A DNA stretch of 10,216 nucleotides from Actinomycetota bacterium. Its GTDB lineage: Bacteria > Actinomycetota > Rubrobacteria > Rubrobacterales > Rubrobacteraceae. Positions 1 to 6,761 of the stretch are shown here, in pieces (the first letter of the stretch is position 1; the number at the start of each line of letters is the position of its first letter). The translations under genes were made by a program, and so were the position numbers. Below the pieces are notes generated by a model that was given only the letters and a program-made list of their open reading frames with translations, did not search any database and had not been told where the DNA came from. The stretch is from the NCBI GenBank assembly GCA_020200675.1, contig JAIVIG010000156.1:1-10216 (forward strand), read 5' to 3'.

Positions 1-105
1 GAGTTAAAAGAGTTGCTTGAGCTGTTGTTTTCGGGCAGAGGACTCTACCTCTATGTCCGCTAACAACAAACTACCGGTATACGCTGTGGCCGGCGGAGTT
101 ATCCT

Positions 106-1920
106 GTGGCCACTCCCCATGTACGGGCAACCTTTCTTAGAAGCGGCGGGTTTTTGAAGAATTTCTACAGGCTGATGTCTTTCACCCTTGGTAGACGCTA
201 CCTGCTGGTCCTCGGCTTCACCTGCGCCGTGGGCCTTACGCTCGCGGGCATCGCGATACCCTGGCTCGTTAAGGAGGGTATAGACCGGGCTTTCCCAACG
301 GACGGATCGGGCAGGCCGGACCTTTTGTGGCCGCTCGCCGGCGGTATCCTCGGGCTGGCGCTCTTGCGCTTCCTCTTCGGCTTCGGGCGACGCTACTCGA
401 CCAACTACCTCGGGCACGTAGTCGAGTACCGGCTGCGCAAGGCGCTCTTCGAGAAGATGCTATCCCTGCACCACGGCTTCTACGATAAGGCCTCGACCGG
501 AGAGTTGGTCTCGCGGACGACGAACGATCTGCGGGTGGTCCGCTCCTTCGTCGGCTGGGGGATGTTCCAGCTCTTTATAAGCCTACTCACGCTCGTCGTG
601 GTCTCGGCGGCGCTGCTTTACCTGAACGCGCCTCTCGCCCTGATCGTCCTGAGCCCCATGCCGTTCCTCGCGTTCGCGGCGTGGCGCTTCGCGGCCAAGG
701 TCCATCCCATCTTCCGGTCCGTCCAGCAGAAGCTCGCCGACGTGACGACCGTGGTTCAGGAGAACGTCTCCGGCATCCGCGTCGTGAAGAGCTTCTCCCG
801 CGAGCCCTTCGAGACGGACCGCTTCGGAGACCGGGCCGAGGGCGTCTTGAACGAGACGCTGGCCGCCCGGGGCCTGCGGGCGTTCTACATACCGGGGATG
901 AGCTTCCTGCCCGCGACCTCCGTCGCCATCCTTATACTCTTCGGTGGCCGGGCCGTGGTGGAGGGAACGCTGACCGTCGGTGAGTTCGCCCTCTTCCAGC
1001 TCTATCTCATGCAGCTCGTCTGGCCGATGCAGGGCTTCGGGATGGTCATAGACCAGGGCCAGCGGGCGCTGGCCGCCTGCGAACGTGTGTTCGAGATCCT
1101 GGACTCAGAGCCAGACGTTCTCCCGCCGAAACGTCCCGTACCGTTCCCCGAAGCCGCCCCCGCCGTCGAGTTCCGCGAGGTCTCCTTCTCGTACGAGGTC
1201 GGCGATAGCGGCGACGAACCCGTCCTCGAGGGCGTGAACCTGCGGGTGGAGCCCGGGGAGGCGGTGGCGGTGGTCGGCGCTACGGGATCGGGGAAGTCGA
1301 CCCTGCTCTCCCTCGTCCCCCGCTTCTACGACCCCGATAGGGGTTCGATCCTGGTCGGCGGGGCGAACGTCCGAGAGCTCGACCCCGAGGAGTTGCGGCG
1401 GAACGTGGGGATAGTGCCGCAGGAGACGTTCCTCTTCTCGGAGACGGTCCGGGACAACATCACCTTCGGCAACCCGGACGCGGGTATGGAGGAGGTCGAG
1501 AAGGCGGCGAAGACAGCGGGGATTCACGATCAGATCTTCGCCTTCCCCGAAGGCTACGACACGATGGTCGGCGAGTGGGGCATCACCCTCTCCGGCGGCC
1601 AGAAACAACGCGTCGCCATAGCCCGCGCCCTCGTCAAGGACCCGAAGATACTCGTACTCGACGACGCGACCAGCAGCGTGGACGCCGAGACGGAGAAGTC
1701 CATCCAGGAGGCCCTGCGGGGCACTCTGCAAGAATCGTCCGGACGCACGACCTTTATCGTCGCCCACCGGCTCTCGACGATACTCCTCGCCGACCGCATC
1801 GTCGTCCTGGAGAGAGGACGCGTCGTCGAGGCCGGCACGCACGAGGAGCTCCTGCGCCGCCGCGGCCGCTACCACGCGCTCTACGGCGAGGAGAGACGCG
1901 AAGAGAGGATGCCGGCGTGA
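106..1920 (+). CDS. ABC exporter half-transporter, subunit 1 (degenerate ATPase site)
   Basis: This is a 604-residue type IV ABC half-exporter: an N-terminal six-helix membrane domain (about residues 25-330) followed by a nucleotide-binding domain. Visible motifs are Walker A GATGSGKST at 391-399, Q-loop Gln439, signature LSGGQ at 495-499, Walker B ILVLDD ending at Asp519-Asp520, D-loop SSVD at 523-526 and H-loop His554. The residue after Walker B is Asp520, not the catalytic Glu, which in this family marks the degenerate-site subunit of heterodimeric exporters (TM287/TM288, BmrC/BmrD type). The GTG start at 106 is supported by GGAG at 95-98, seven bases upstream; TTG 154 and ATG 175 are in-frame alternatives. 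It overlaps the next gene by four bases, so the two are co-translated partners. The substrate cannot be read from the sequence; multidrug or lipid export is the usual role. Confidence 0.95.
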   Translation: MATPHVRATFLRSGGFLKNFYRLMSFTLGRRYLLVLGFTCAVGLTLAGIAIPWLVKEGIDRAFPTDGSGRPDLLWPLAGGILGLALLRFLFGFGRRYSTNYLGHVVEYRLRKALFEKMLSLHHGFYDKASTGELVSRTTNDLRVVRSFVGWGMFQLFISLLTLVVVSAALLYLNAPLALIVLSPMPFLAFAAWRFAAKVHPIFRSVQQKLADVTTVVQENVSGIRVVKSFSREPFETDRFGDRAEGVLNETLAARGLRAFYIPGMSFLPATSVAILILFGGRAVVEGTLTVGEFALFQLYLMQLVWPMQGFGMVIDQGQRALAACERVFEILDSEPDVLPPKRPVPFPEAAPAVEFREVSFSYEVGDSGDEPVLEGVNLRVEPGEAVAVVGATGSGKSTLLSLVPRFYDPDRGSILVGGANVRELDPEELRRNVGIVPQETFLFSETVRDNITFGNPDAGMEEVEKAAKTAGIHDQIFAFPEGYDTMVGEWGITLSGGQKQRVAIARALVKDPKILVLDDATSSVDAETEKSIQEALRGTLQESSGRTTFIVAHRLSTILLADRIVVLERGRVVEAGTHEELLRRRGRYHALYGEERREERMPA

Positions 1921-3662
1921 GACGCCTGAAGTCTTACCTGCTCGATTTCCCGCTGCTGCGGCTGTTCACGTTCGCGGCGCCTTACAAGGCTCGGCTGTTA
2001 GGTCTCGGGCTCGTCACGGTGCTGGTCACGGCGGCGAGCCTCTCGGAGCCGCTGATAATCGGGTACGCCATAGACGAGGGGCTCGTGGCGGGCAGCCTGA
2101 GGGTAATCTACGCGATGGTCGCCATTTACGTGTTCGTCAATCTGGCGACCTGGGCGCTCTCCTATGTCCAGACGATCGGGATGGGTTGGATCGGCCAACA
2201 CATGATCCTGGACATCAGGAACGCGCTCTTCGGGCACTTGCAGTCCCTCTCTCTGCAGTTCTACTCCGAGCAGAAGGCCGGTTGGATCATCTCGCGCCTC
2301 ACGAACGATATCGAGAACTTCAACACCCTCCTCAACGACGGCGTCCAGAACCTGGTCAAGAACGGCCTGATTTTGGTCGGCGTCTTCATAGCCATCTTCT
2401 TCGTGGACTGGCGCCTGGCGCTCGCTACGATCTCCATCCTCCCCGTCATGGTCGTGGGTACGACCGTCTTCCGCATCGAGAGCTGGAAGGCCTACCGCGC
2501 CGCCCGAGAGGCGGTGGCCGAAGTAGCGGCGCACCTCCAGGAGAACGTCTCCGGCATGCGCGTCGTCCAGGCCTTTACCGGCGAGAAGAAGAGCTCTGGC
2601 CGGTTCGACGAACGAAACCACGCCTACCGCCGCGCCAACGCCCGAGCCACCCTCCTGAGCTCCGTGTACTTCCCCGGCGTCGAGCTGTTGGGCTCCGTCG
2701 GCCTCGGCGTCGTCCTGCTCTACGGCGGCTTCCGGGTCGTCAACGGGCAGATGAGCGTCGGCGAGCTCGTCGCGTTCGTCGGCCTCCTCAACATGTTCTT
2801 CCAACCCATCCAACAACTGAGCCAGCTCTACAGCGACCTGCAGAGCACCCTGGCCTCCCTCGAAAAGGTCTTCGCCGTCCTCGACACCGAGTCCGACCGC
2901 GCCGACTCGCCGGACGCGAAGGACCTGCGCGACCTGAGCGGCGACGTGGAGTTCGACCAGGTAAGCTTCGCCTACGGCGAGGACGTCGTCCTGGAAGACG
3001 TCAGCTTCCGCATAAAGCCCGGCGAGACGCTGGCCATCGTCGGCGAGACCGGCGCGGGCAAGAGCACCGTCGTCAAGCTCCTCAGCCGCTTCTACGACCC
3101 GACGGTAGGCGAGGTACGCATCGACGGTCAGGACCTGCGCGCCGTCCGCGGCTCGTCCCTGCGTCGCTACATGGGCGTGGTTCTGCAGGACACCTTCCTC
3201 TTCACCGGCACCATAAAGGACAACATCCGCTACGGACGCCCAAACGCCACCGACGAGGAGATAATCGCCGCCGCCAGGACCGTCGGGGCCGACGACTTCA
3301 TCCGGCGCTTCCCGGAGGGCTACGAGACGCAGGTGAGAGAGCGCGGCGGACGCCTCTCCGTCGGGGAGCGCCAGCTCGTGGCCTTCGCCCGCGCCCTGCT
3401 CGCCGACCCCAAGCTACTCGTCCTCGACGAAGCGACGAGCAGCGTAGACCTCGCCACCGAAGCGAGGATAGAAACCGCCCTCGACAGGCTCCTCGCCGGA
3501 CGCACCAGCATAGTCATCGCCCACCGCCTCTCGACCGTGCGCCGCGCCGACCGCATCCTGGTAATGGGAGAGGGACGTGTCGTCGAGGAGGGCACCCACG
3601 AGGAGCTACTCTCGAGGCCCTCAGCCTACCGCCGGCTCTACCAATCCCAGTTCGCGGCGTAA
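1917..3662 (+). CDS. ABC exporter half-transporter, subunit 2 (catalytic Glu, LSVGE signature)
   Basis: This 581-residue half-exporter is the partner of the preceding gene. Its GTG start lies in a GTGA overlap with the upstream stop, and a GAGAGG Shine-Dalgarno sits about eight bases upstream. The membrane domain spans about residues 15-310. Nucleotide-binding motifs are Walker A GETGAGKST at 376-384, Q-loop Gln424, signature LSVGE at 480-484, Walker B LLVLDE with the catalytic Glu505, D-loop SSVD at 508-511 and H-loop His536. It thus has the intact Walker B that subunit 1 lacks, while its own signature deviates from LSGGQ. In a head-to-tail dimer this gives one normal ATPase site (Walker A/B here with LSGGQ of subunit 1) and one degenerate site. 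The length is normal for the family and no damage is visible. Confidence 0.95.
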   Translation: MRRLKSYLLDFPLLRLFTFAAPYKARLLGLGLVTVLVTAASLSEPLIIGYAIDEGLVAGSLRVIYAMVAIYVFVNLATWALSYVQTIGMGWIGQHMILDIRNALFGHLQSLSLQFYSEQKAGWIISRLTNDIENFNTLLNDGVQNLVKNGLILVGVFIAIFFVDWRLALATISILPVMVVGTTVFRIESWKAYRAAREAVAEVAAHLQENVSGMRVVQAFTGEKKSSGRFDERNHAYRRANARATLLSSVYFPGVELLGSVGLGVVLLYGGFRVVNGQMSVGELVAFVGLLNMFFQPIQQLSQLYSDLQSTLASLEKVFAVLDTESDRADSPDAKDLRDLSGDVEFDQVSFAYGEDVVLEDVSFRIKPGETLAIVGETGAGKSTVVKLLSRFYDPTVGEVRIDGQDLRAVRGSSLRRYMGVVLQDTFLFTGTIKDNIRYGRPNATDEEIIAAARTVGADDFIRRFPEGYETQVRERGGRLSVGERQLVAFARALLADPKLLVLDEATSSVDLATEARIETALDRLLAGRTSIVIAHRLSTVRRADRILVMGEGRVVEEGTHEELLSRPSAYRRLYQSQFAA

Positions 3663-3723
3663 GAGCTACCGGCTGTCGGTAAACAGTAACTCACGCCCCC
3701 GAAGGCTCGTTTCGAGGTGGTAC

Positions 3724-3912
3724 TCAACGCTGAAGCAGCGCAGCCAAGGCTCTCAAGACGATCACGATACTGACGAACGCGACTATCGGCGACAGCATGA
3801 CAACGAGTAGGATCAGGACCACCAATGGTACCCGATTGCGGAAGACGAGATAGACGAGCAGGGCAGACAACGCCAGGGCGACGACTAATTCGGCGCCCCC
3901 AACCCCTATCAA
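3724..3912 (-). CDS. Possible small two-helix membrane protein
   Basis: A 62-residue reading frame of strongly hydrophobic composition. There are two probable membrane segments (about residues 7-24 and 28-55) separated by a short basic turn, FRNRVP, and a charged C-terminal end, LLQR. It lies in the 281-base gap between the ABC exporter stop (3662) and the cupin stop (3944), pointing the same way as the cupin. The only available start is TTG at 3912, with at best a weak GGG Shine-Dalgarno. I do not recognise a family. The clean amphipathic pattern argues for a real gene; the poor start argues against. The 61 bases between its end and the convergent ABC operon hold only a weak 5-bp inverted repeat (TACCG/CGGTA at 3668-3682) with no T-tract. 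Confidence 0.35.
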   Translation of the reverse strand: MIGVGGAELVVALALSALLVYLVFRNRVPLVVLILLVVMLSPIVAFVSIVIVLRALAALLQR

Positions 3913-3943
3913 TAGATACCCATCTAACTAGCCAAGCGCCCAT

Positions 3944-4288
3944 TTAGGGAGCGTCGCGGTCGCCAACTTCGGCGGGCGGGCTGGTAGCCTCTACGGCGGT
4001 GAAGGGTTCGAGGATCCTGTACGTGTGCGTGGCGCCTCTGGGGACCGTCCAGGAGTCGCCGGTGGCCAGCTCTACGACCTCCCCCTCCAGGTGCAGCTCG
4101 GCCCGGCCCGCGAGGACGTAGCCTACGGTCTCGTACTCACGCGCGGCTTCGGGCTTGGGCTCGCCGGGCTGCTCGTTCTCCCACAAGCGCATCGAGACCG
4201 ACTCGCCCGAAGCCAGGTATCGCTGTCCCATCCGGCCTTGCGAGGACTGCTCGTCGCTCACCCTGTCCACATTGTGCTCCTCCGACAC
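3944..4288 (-). CDS. Cupin-domain protein
   Basis: A 114-residue single-domain cupin. The second conserved cupin motif is clear (about residues 77-90): G-D-S-W-T-V-P-R-G followed by A-T-H, fitting G(X)5PXG(X)2H. The first motif is present only as AREYETVGYVLAGRAEL, where Glu and Tyr stand in for the usual His pair, so metal binding is uncertain. A GTG start at 4288 is chosen because GAGGAGGAG lies just upstream on the minus strand. Small cupins of this kind act as sugar or metabolite isomerases, dioxygenases, or ligand-sensing partners of regulators; nothing here decides between them. It lies 75 bases downstream of the truncated flavin reductase in the same orientation, and the two may have formed one transcription unit. 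Confidence 0.85.
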   Translation of the reverse strand: MSEEHNVDRVSDEQSSQGRMGQRYLASGESVSMRLWENEQPGEPKPEAAREYETVGYVLAGRAELHLEGEVVELATGDSWTVPRGATHTYRILEPFTAVEATSPPAEVGDRDAP

Positions 4289-4363
4289 TCTCTCCTCCTC
4301 GGTGATGGTCTGTTCGGTCCCTCCGCTCGTCTACTTACCCGGCTAGCGGAGCGGCTACAACGT

Positions 4364-4825
4364 TCAGAGATCATCCTTCGGCAGCTCGAAGATGGTCTCT
4401 ACCTTGGTGTAGTCGCCGGCGAGGCGGCCCAGAGGGTCGAGGCCGGCCACGTCGATGCGACCGTTATCTCCGTAGAGCTCGTCCTGGACGTGGAAGCGGA
4501 CCATGCGTCCTATGACGAGGTGATCCGTGCCCAGAGGGAGGACCCGGTCTAGGAGGCACTCCATGCTCACGCCCGCCTCCTCTACCCGCGGGGCCCCGAC
4601 GACCTCGCAGGGGGCCGGGGTGAGGCCCGCCTTCTCGAACTCGTCGGCTTCGGGCGGGTGGTTCTTGGAAGACTCGAACATCGTGTTCGAGAGGGACAGG
4701 GAGACGATGTTTACGACGAACTCCCCCGTCTCCTCGACGTTACTCAACGTGTCTTTGTCCAGATCCTCATCACCCCGCGGCCCAACGCTTATGCAGAGCA
4801 TCGGCGGCTGCTCGTCGGTTCTAAA
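4364..4825 (-). pseudogene. Flavin reductase family (FMN-binding split-barrel) protein, 5' end missing
   Basis: The frame encodes the C-terminal three quarters of a flavin reductase-like FMN-binding protein: PPMLCISVGPRG, then KDTLSNVEETGEFVVNIV, DEFEKAGLTPAP, MVRFHVQDELY and GRLAGDYT, in the family order. Members are about 200 residues long and begin with a segment carrying motifs such as PRPIAWVST and NLAPFSFF. None of that is present. Upstream of Met at 4801 the frame runs only eight codons, ending in QPP, before a TAG at 4826-4828. An ATG at 4799-4801 would allow a 145-residue product, but without the first strands of the barrel and part of the FMN site it is probably non-functional. Homology ends between about 4811 and 4828, exactly where sequence of different character begins, so the gene was probably split by insertion or rearrangement. 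Confidence 0.8.
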
Positions 4826-4917
4826 CTACGAAAATCGAGGCCTGGCATTCCGCGTCCTGCTTACTGAAGACGGCGCCGAGCGGTTAGAATTGGCGAGAGC
4901 TTAAAGAAAGGAGACGC

Positions 4918-4955
4918 GGCGCGGGCCGCTCCCGCTAGAGTCTGAAGCCCGCGCC
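4918..4955. repeat. Inverted repeat / hairpin at the element's left edge
   Basis: GGCGCGGGC at 4918-4926 is perfectly complementary to GCCCGCGCC at 4947-4955, giving a 9-bp stem with a 20-base loop. It lies between the chromosomal junction and the first element gene and ends only eight bases before the ATG at 4964. There is no T-tract, so it is a weak terminator candidate. It could be an arm of a recombination site or the remnant of a structured RNA. The stem is plainly visible; the role is unknown. Confidence 0.5.
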
Positions 4956-4963
4956 ACTAACCG

Positions 4964-6082
4964 ATGGGGAGTTTATCAAAACCCCGCTGTGCCAGCGGGC
5001 AAAGCTGCTACCACGTCCGTAAGCTGCGTTCGGACAAGCCCCCAACAGTACATCGCGAAGGGGGCCTCTGCGGCCGATGTGAGCAGCACCCGCCAGATGA
5101 CATGCCGGAAGTGAAAGAAGCAACTGGCAAAAGGCCGTCGCCTAAAACTTACGGCTCGTCTGCGAAGGCCCGACTTCAACGTTTGAGGGAAGATCTAATA
5201 ATCGAACTCTTGATTGAACAGGGCAGCTTCTGGGAAGCGGTTAAGGAAGTGCGCGCCCGCTGGCAAATAGAGCCGCTGGCCGAACTGCCGCTGGAATCTG
5301 AACATATCCTCTACCCGCTGCTTCGCGGTGTGCCTGAGGGGTATCTGGAGGACCGTCCTCCCCATCATGGCAGTCCTCCGTTCTCTGAATACCGGCTGTC
5401 GTGGTACCGGTTTGCCGCTGCCTGCGTGCTATACAACCCGCCCGTCGAGGAAGACTTATGGCCGTTGGTTGAATACGGGGGCTTTCCCCTCCTCTCAGGA
5501 GAAGCAGGGGCACGAGAACAGCCCGTTCTTGGGGTAGTGTGGGGCCAAGAACTGAAAGAGCGCCAGATGCAGCGGGCGATATCGCGTGAGTACGATGAGA
5601 TGGTCGTCGAAAAGATGTGGGAATTGTACCCGGAGGTCGGTGAATCAGATTTTGAGGCCGCGAAGCGCCAATTCTTCCAGCGCTACCTTAACGAGGCAGG
5701 AAAGATAGGGGAGGAAGCGGAACGCCGGGTAAGGGAGTGGCACGACTTCGGGACGACCTCGGAACACAAACGCATCGAGCTCGACCTAGAGACCGTTACC
5801 AGCGAAGAGGTCGAGAGGATGCTCGAGGTGGTTCGAGCGAGGGAAGGACATAACCCGCAGGGAGGGCCCCCGTTTGTTAGAAGCAGAGTGTTTAAGGTCC
5901 AGTGTGCAGTTCTGCTTGACCACCGAAACTCACCAGACCCGGAGAAGCCAACGGATAGACGGCGCCGAAAATGGACGCATAAGAAACTAAGAGAAAAGTT
6001 TGGGCTGGAGTCGGACAAGGTTGCAAGCGACGCCGCAAGGGCTGGCCACGAAGAGATTCAGAAGAAGAAAAAGTCCAATTAG
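4964..6082 (+). CDS. Hypothetical element protein with N-terminal four-cysteine motif
   Basis: A 372-residue soluble protein that I do not assign to a named family. The N-terminus has Cys9, Cys15, Cys36 and Cys39 (C-x5-C then C-x2-C, within RCASGQSC and GLCGRC), spaced like a small zinc-binding knuckle. The middle is rich in charged and aromatic residues, with a notable stretch around SEYRLSWYRFAAACVLYNPP. The C-terminal 60 residues are very basic, include a helix-turn-helix-like THKKLREKFGLESDKVASD, and end in KKKKSN, suggesting nucleic-acid binding. The ATG at 4964 has no evident Shine-Dalgarno; ATG 5101 is an alternative but would discard the cysteines. Base composition is less GC-rich than the ABC genes. 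It stands alone, followed by a strong hairpin terminator. A regulatory or DNA-binding role is inference only. Confidence 0.7.
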   Translation: MGSLSKPRCASGQSCYHVRKLRSDKPPTVHREGGLCGRCEQHPPDDMPEVKEATGKRPSPKTYGSSAKARLQRLREDLIIELLIEQGSFWEAVKEVRARWQIEPLAELPLESEHILYPLLRGVPEGYLEDRPPHHGSPPFSEYRLSWYRFAAACVLYNPPVEEDLWPLVEYGGFPLLSGEAGAREQPVLGVVWGQELKERQMQRAISREYDEMVVEKMWELYPEVGESDFEAAKRQFFQRYLNEAGKIGEEAERRVREWHDFGTTSEHKRIELDLETVTSEEVERMLEVVRAREGHNPQGGPPFVRSRVFKVQCAVLLDHRNSPDPEKPTDRRRRKWTHKKLREKFGLESDKVASDAARAGHEEIQKKKKSN

Positions 6083-6093
6083 CTTGAACTACT

Positions 6094-6127
6094 TACGACA
6101 ACCTCACGAGGTTGTCGTAGCTTTTAT
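6094..6127 (+). terminator. Rho-independent-type terminator after the 372-residue gene
   Basis: TACGACAACCT at 6094-6104 pairs perfectly with AGGTTGTCGTA at 6109-6119 around a four-base loop, CACG, and is followed by GCTTTTA. The 11-bp stem begins 12 bases after the stop at 6082. The U-run is short, but the position and stem perfection fit a terminator that separates this gene from the operon starting at 6160. Confidence 0.8.
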
Positions 6128-6159
6128 ACCTATAACCCCACGCTTAAGCTGTCGTCTAG

Positions 6160-6387
6160 ATGAACGACAGAGTGATTCACATAGGGAAAGCAGCAGAGTT
6201 GTTAAGCGTCAGTCCGCAGTATCTCAGGATGCTGGAGTGGCAAGGACGCACCCCGCCGGCTCGACGCGATTTCAACGGCCGAATCTACACCCCGTTTGAT
6301 ATTGCCCTACTGGAAGGCATGGGCGTCGGCGCTCGTCCCCGAAAGCTGAAGCGGCCAGAAGATGTGCTAGGAGCAGCGGTTGAATAA
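6160..6387 (+). CDS. Excisionase/MerR-like helix-turn-helix protein
   Basis: A 75-residue protein with a winged-helix DNA-binding unit of the MerR/Xis type: IGKAAELLSVSPQYLRMLEW (about residues 8-27) forms the HTH, and RDFNGRIYTPFDIALLEGMG (about 36-55) supplies the wing and the following helix. In MerR proteins the same region reads 'R-x-Y-x-x-x-D-I'. There is no coiled coil or effector domain, so it is a stand-alone recombination directionality factor or small repressor rather than a full MerR regulator. The ATG at 6160 has no good Shine-Dalgarno; an 8-bp palindrome, GCTTAAGC (6142-6149), lies just upstream and could be an operator. It is the first gene of a run of overlapping genes, and its stop overlaps the next start by eight bases. 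Confidence 0.8.
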   Translation: MNDRVIHIGKAAELLSVSPQYLRMLEWQGRTPPARRDFNGRIYTPFDIALLEGMGVGARPRKLKRPEDVLGAAVE

Positions 6388-6586
6388 CGCGCGGCGCATC
6401 TCCTACACCCCGCAATCCAGTACCACGCCGGAGACCGAAGCGGCCACGCTCGCCGCCGTTTACAAGTTCGTGCTTGACGCTATCCATGAACGTGAAAAGG
6501 CCGCTGGCATGACCAGTACCAACGGCGACGACACGAAAGAGAGATCTGTGCATGACTTTCGCGCCACAAACATTATGCAAGACTAG
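6380..6586 (+). CDS. Small conserved-looking element protein, unknown function
   Basis: A 68-residue protein beginning with a TTG codon inside the end of the preceding gene. The start is supported by AGGAG at 6369-6373, six bases upstream. A predicted helix, ETEAATLAAVYKFVLDAIHE (about residues 18-37), is followed by a charged, probably disordered tail. I recall similar short proteins upstream of primase-polymerases in actinobacterial elements, but know no named function. It overlaps the next frame by 35 bases. The helical core, good ribosome site and position in the overlapping operon make it likely real. Confidence 0.6.
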   Translation: MNNARRISYTPQSSTTPETEAATLAAVYKFVLDAIHEREKAAGMTSTNGDDTKERSVHDFRATNIMQD

Positions 6587-6761
6587 CTCTGGATTACTGC
6601 CAGAGCTGCGAGACCTCTTCCACGAACACCCTTTTCTGGCATACTGCGGGCCCGAAACCGTGGTCCGGACGCTCCGGACGCTTCGCGGCGTAGAGGCTGA
6701 CGTCTTTACCGTCGAAGCGGCGATGGGGGCCCTCGACTTCGAGGGCGGGGTTTTGGCTTGA
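6552..6761 (+). CDS. Small element protein, unknown function
   Basis: A 69-residue protein with GAGAG at 6539-6543, eight bases before the ATG at 6552. The first 15 residues overlap the previous gene and are low in information; the rest, PELRDLFHEHPFLAYCG followed by PETVVRTLRTLRGVEADVFT, reads as a compact helical, winged-helix-like unit ending in FTVEAAMGALDFEG. The stop (TGA, 6759-6761) shares its A with the ATG of the next gene, which implies translational coupling with the Spo11-like protein. No family is recognised. A true start further inside the frame is possible. Confidence 0.55.
   Translation: MTFAPQTLCKTSSGLLPELRDLFHEHPFLAYCGPETVVRTLRTLRGVEADVFTVEAAMGALDFEGGVLA

Noticed and set aside
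1..63. Frame 1 is open from the first base to TAA at 61-63 and could be the C-terminus of an upstream gene.
   Set aside because: Only 20 codons (starting ELKELLELLFSG) with no recognisable family; chance openness cannot be excluded.
2186..3682. A 498-codon plus-strand frame overlapping the second ABC gene.
   Set aside because: It is arginine/proline-rich out-of-frame translation of the exporter gene, whose motifs are complete in the other frame.
3668..3682. TACCG/CGGTA inverted repeat after the ABC operon as a terminator.
   Set aside because: Only a 5-bp stem with no T-tract.
4925..4965. On the minus strand GGGCTTCAGACTC within the hairpin resembles a tRNA-Sec anticodon arm, which would make a classic integration target.
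   Set aside because: The putative anticodon stem pairs only about three bases, and no T-arm, acceptor stem or CCA end can be found on either side.
6112..6136. TTGTCG and TATAAC before the 6160 gene as a sigma-70-type promoter.
   Set aside because: The spacing is only 13 bases and the -35-like part lies within the terminator stem.
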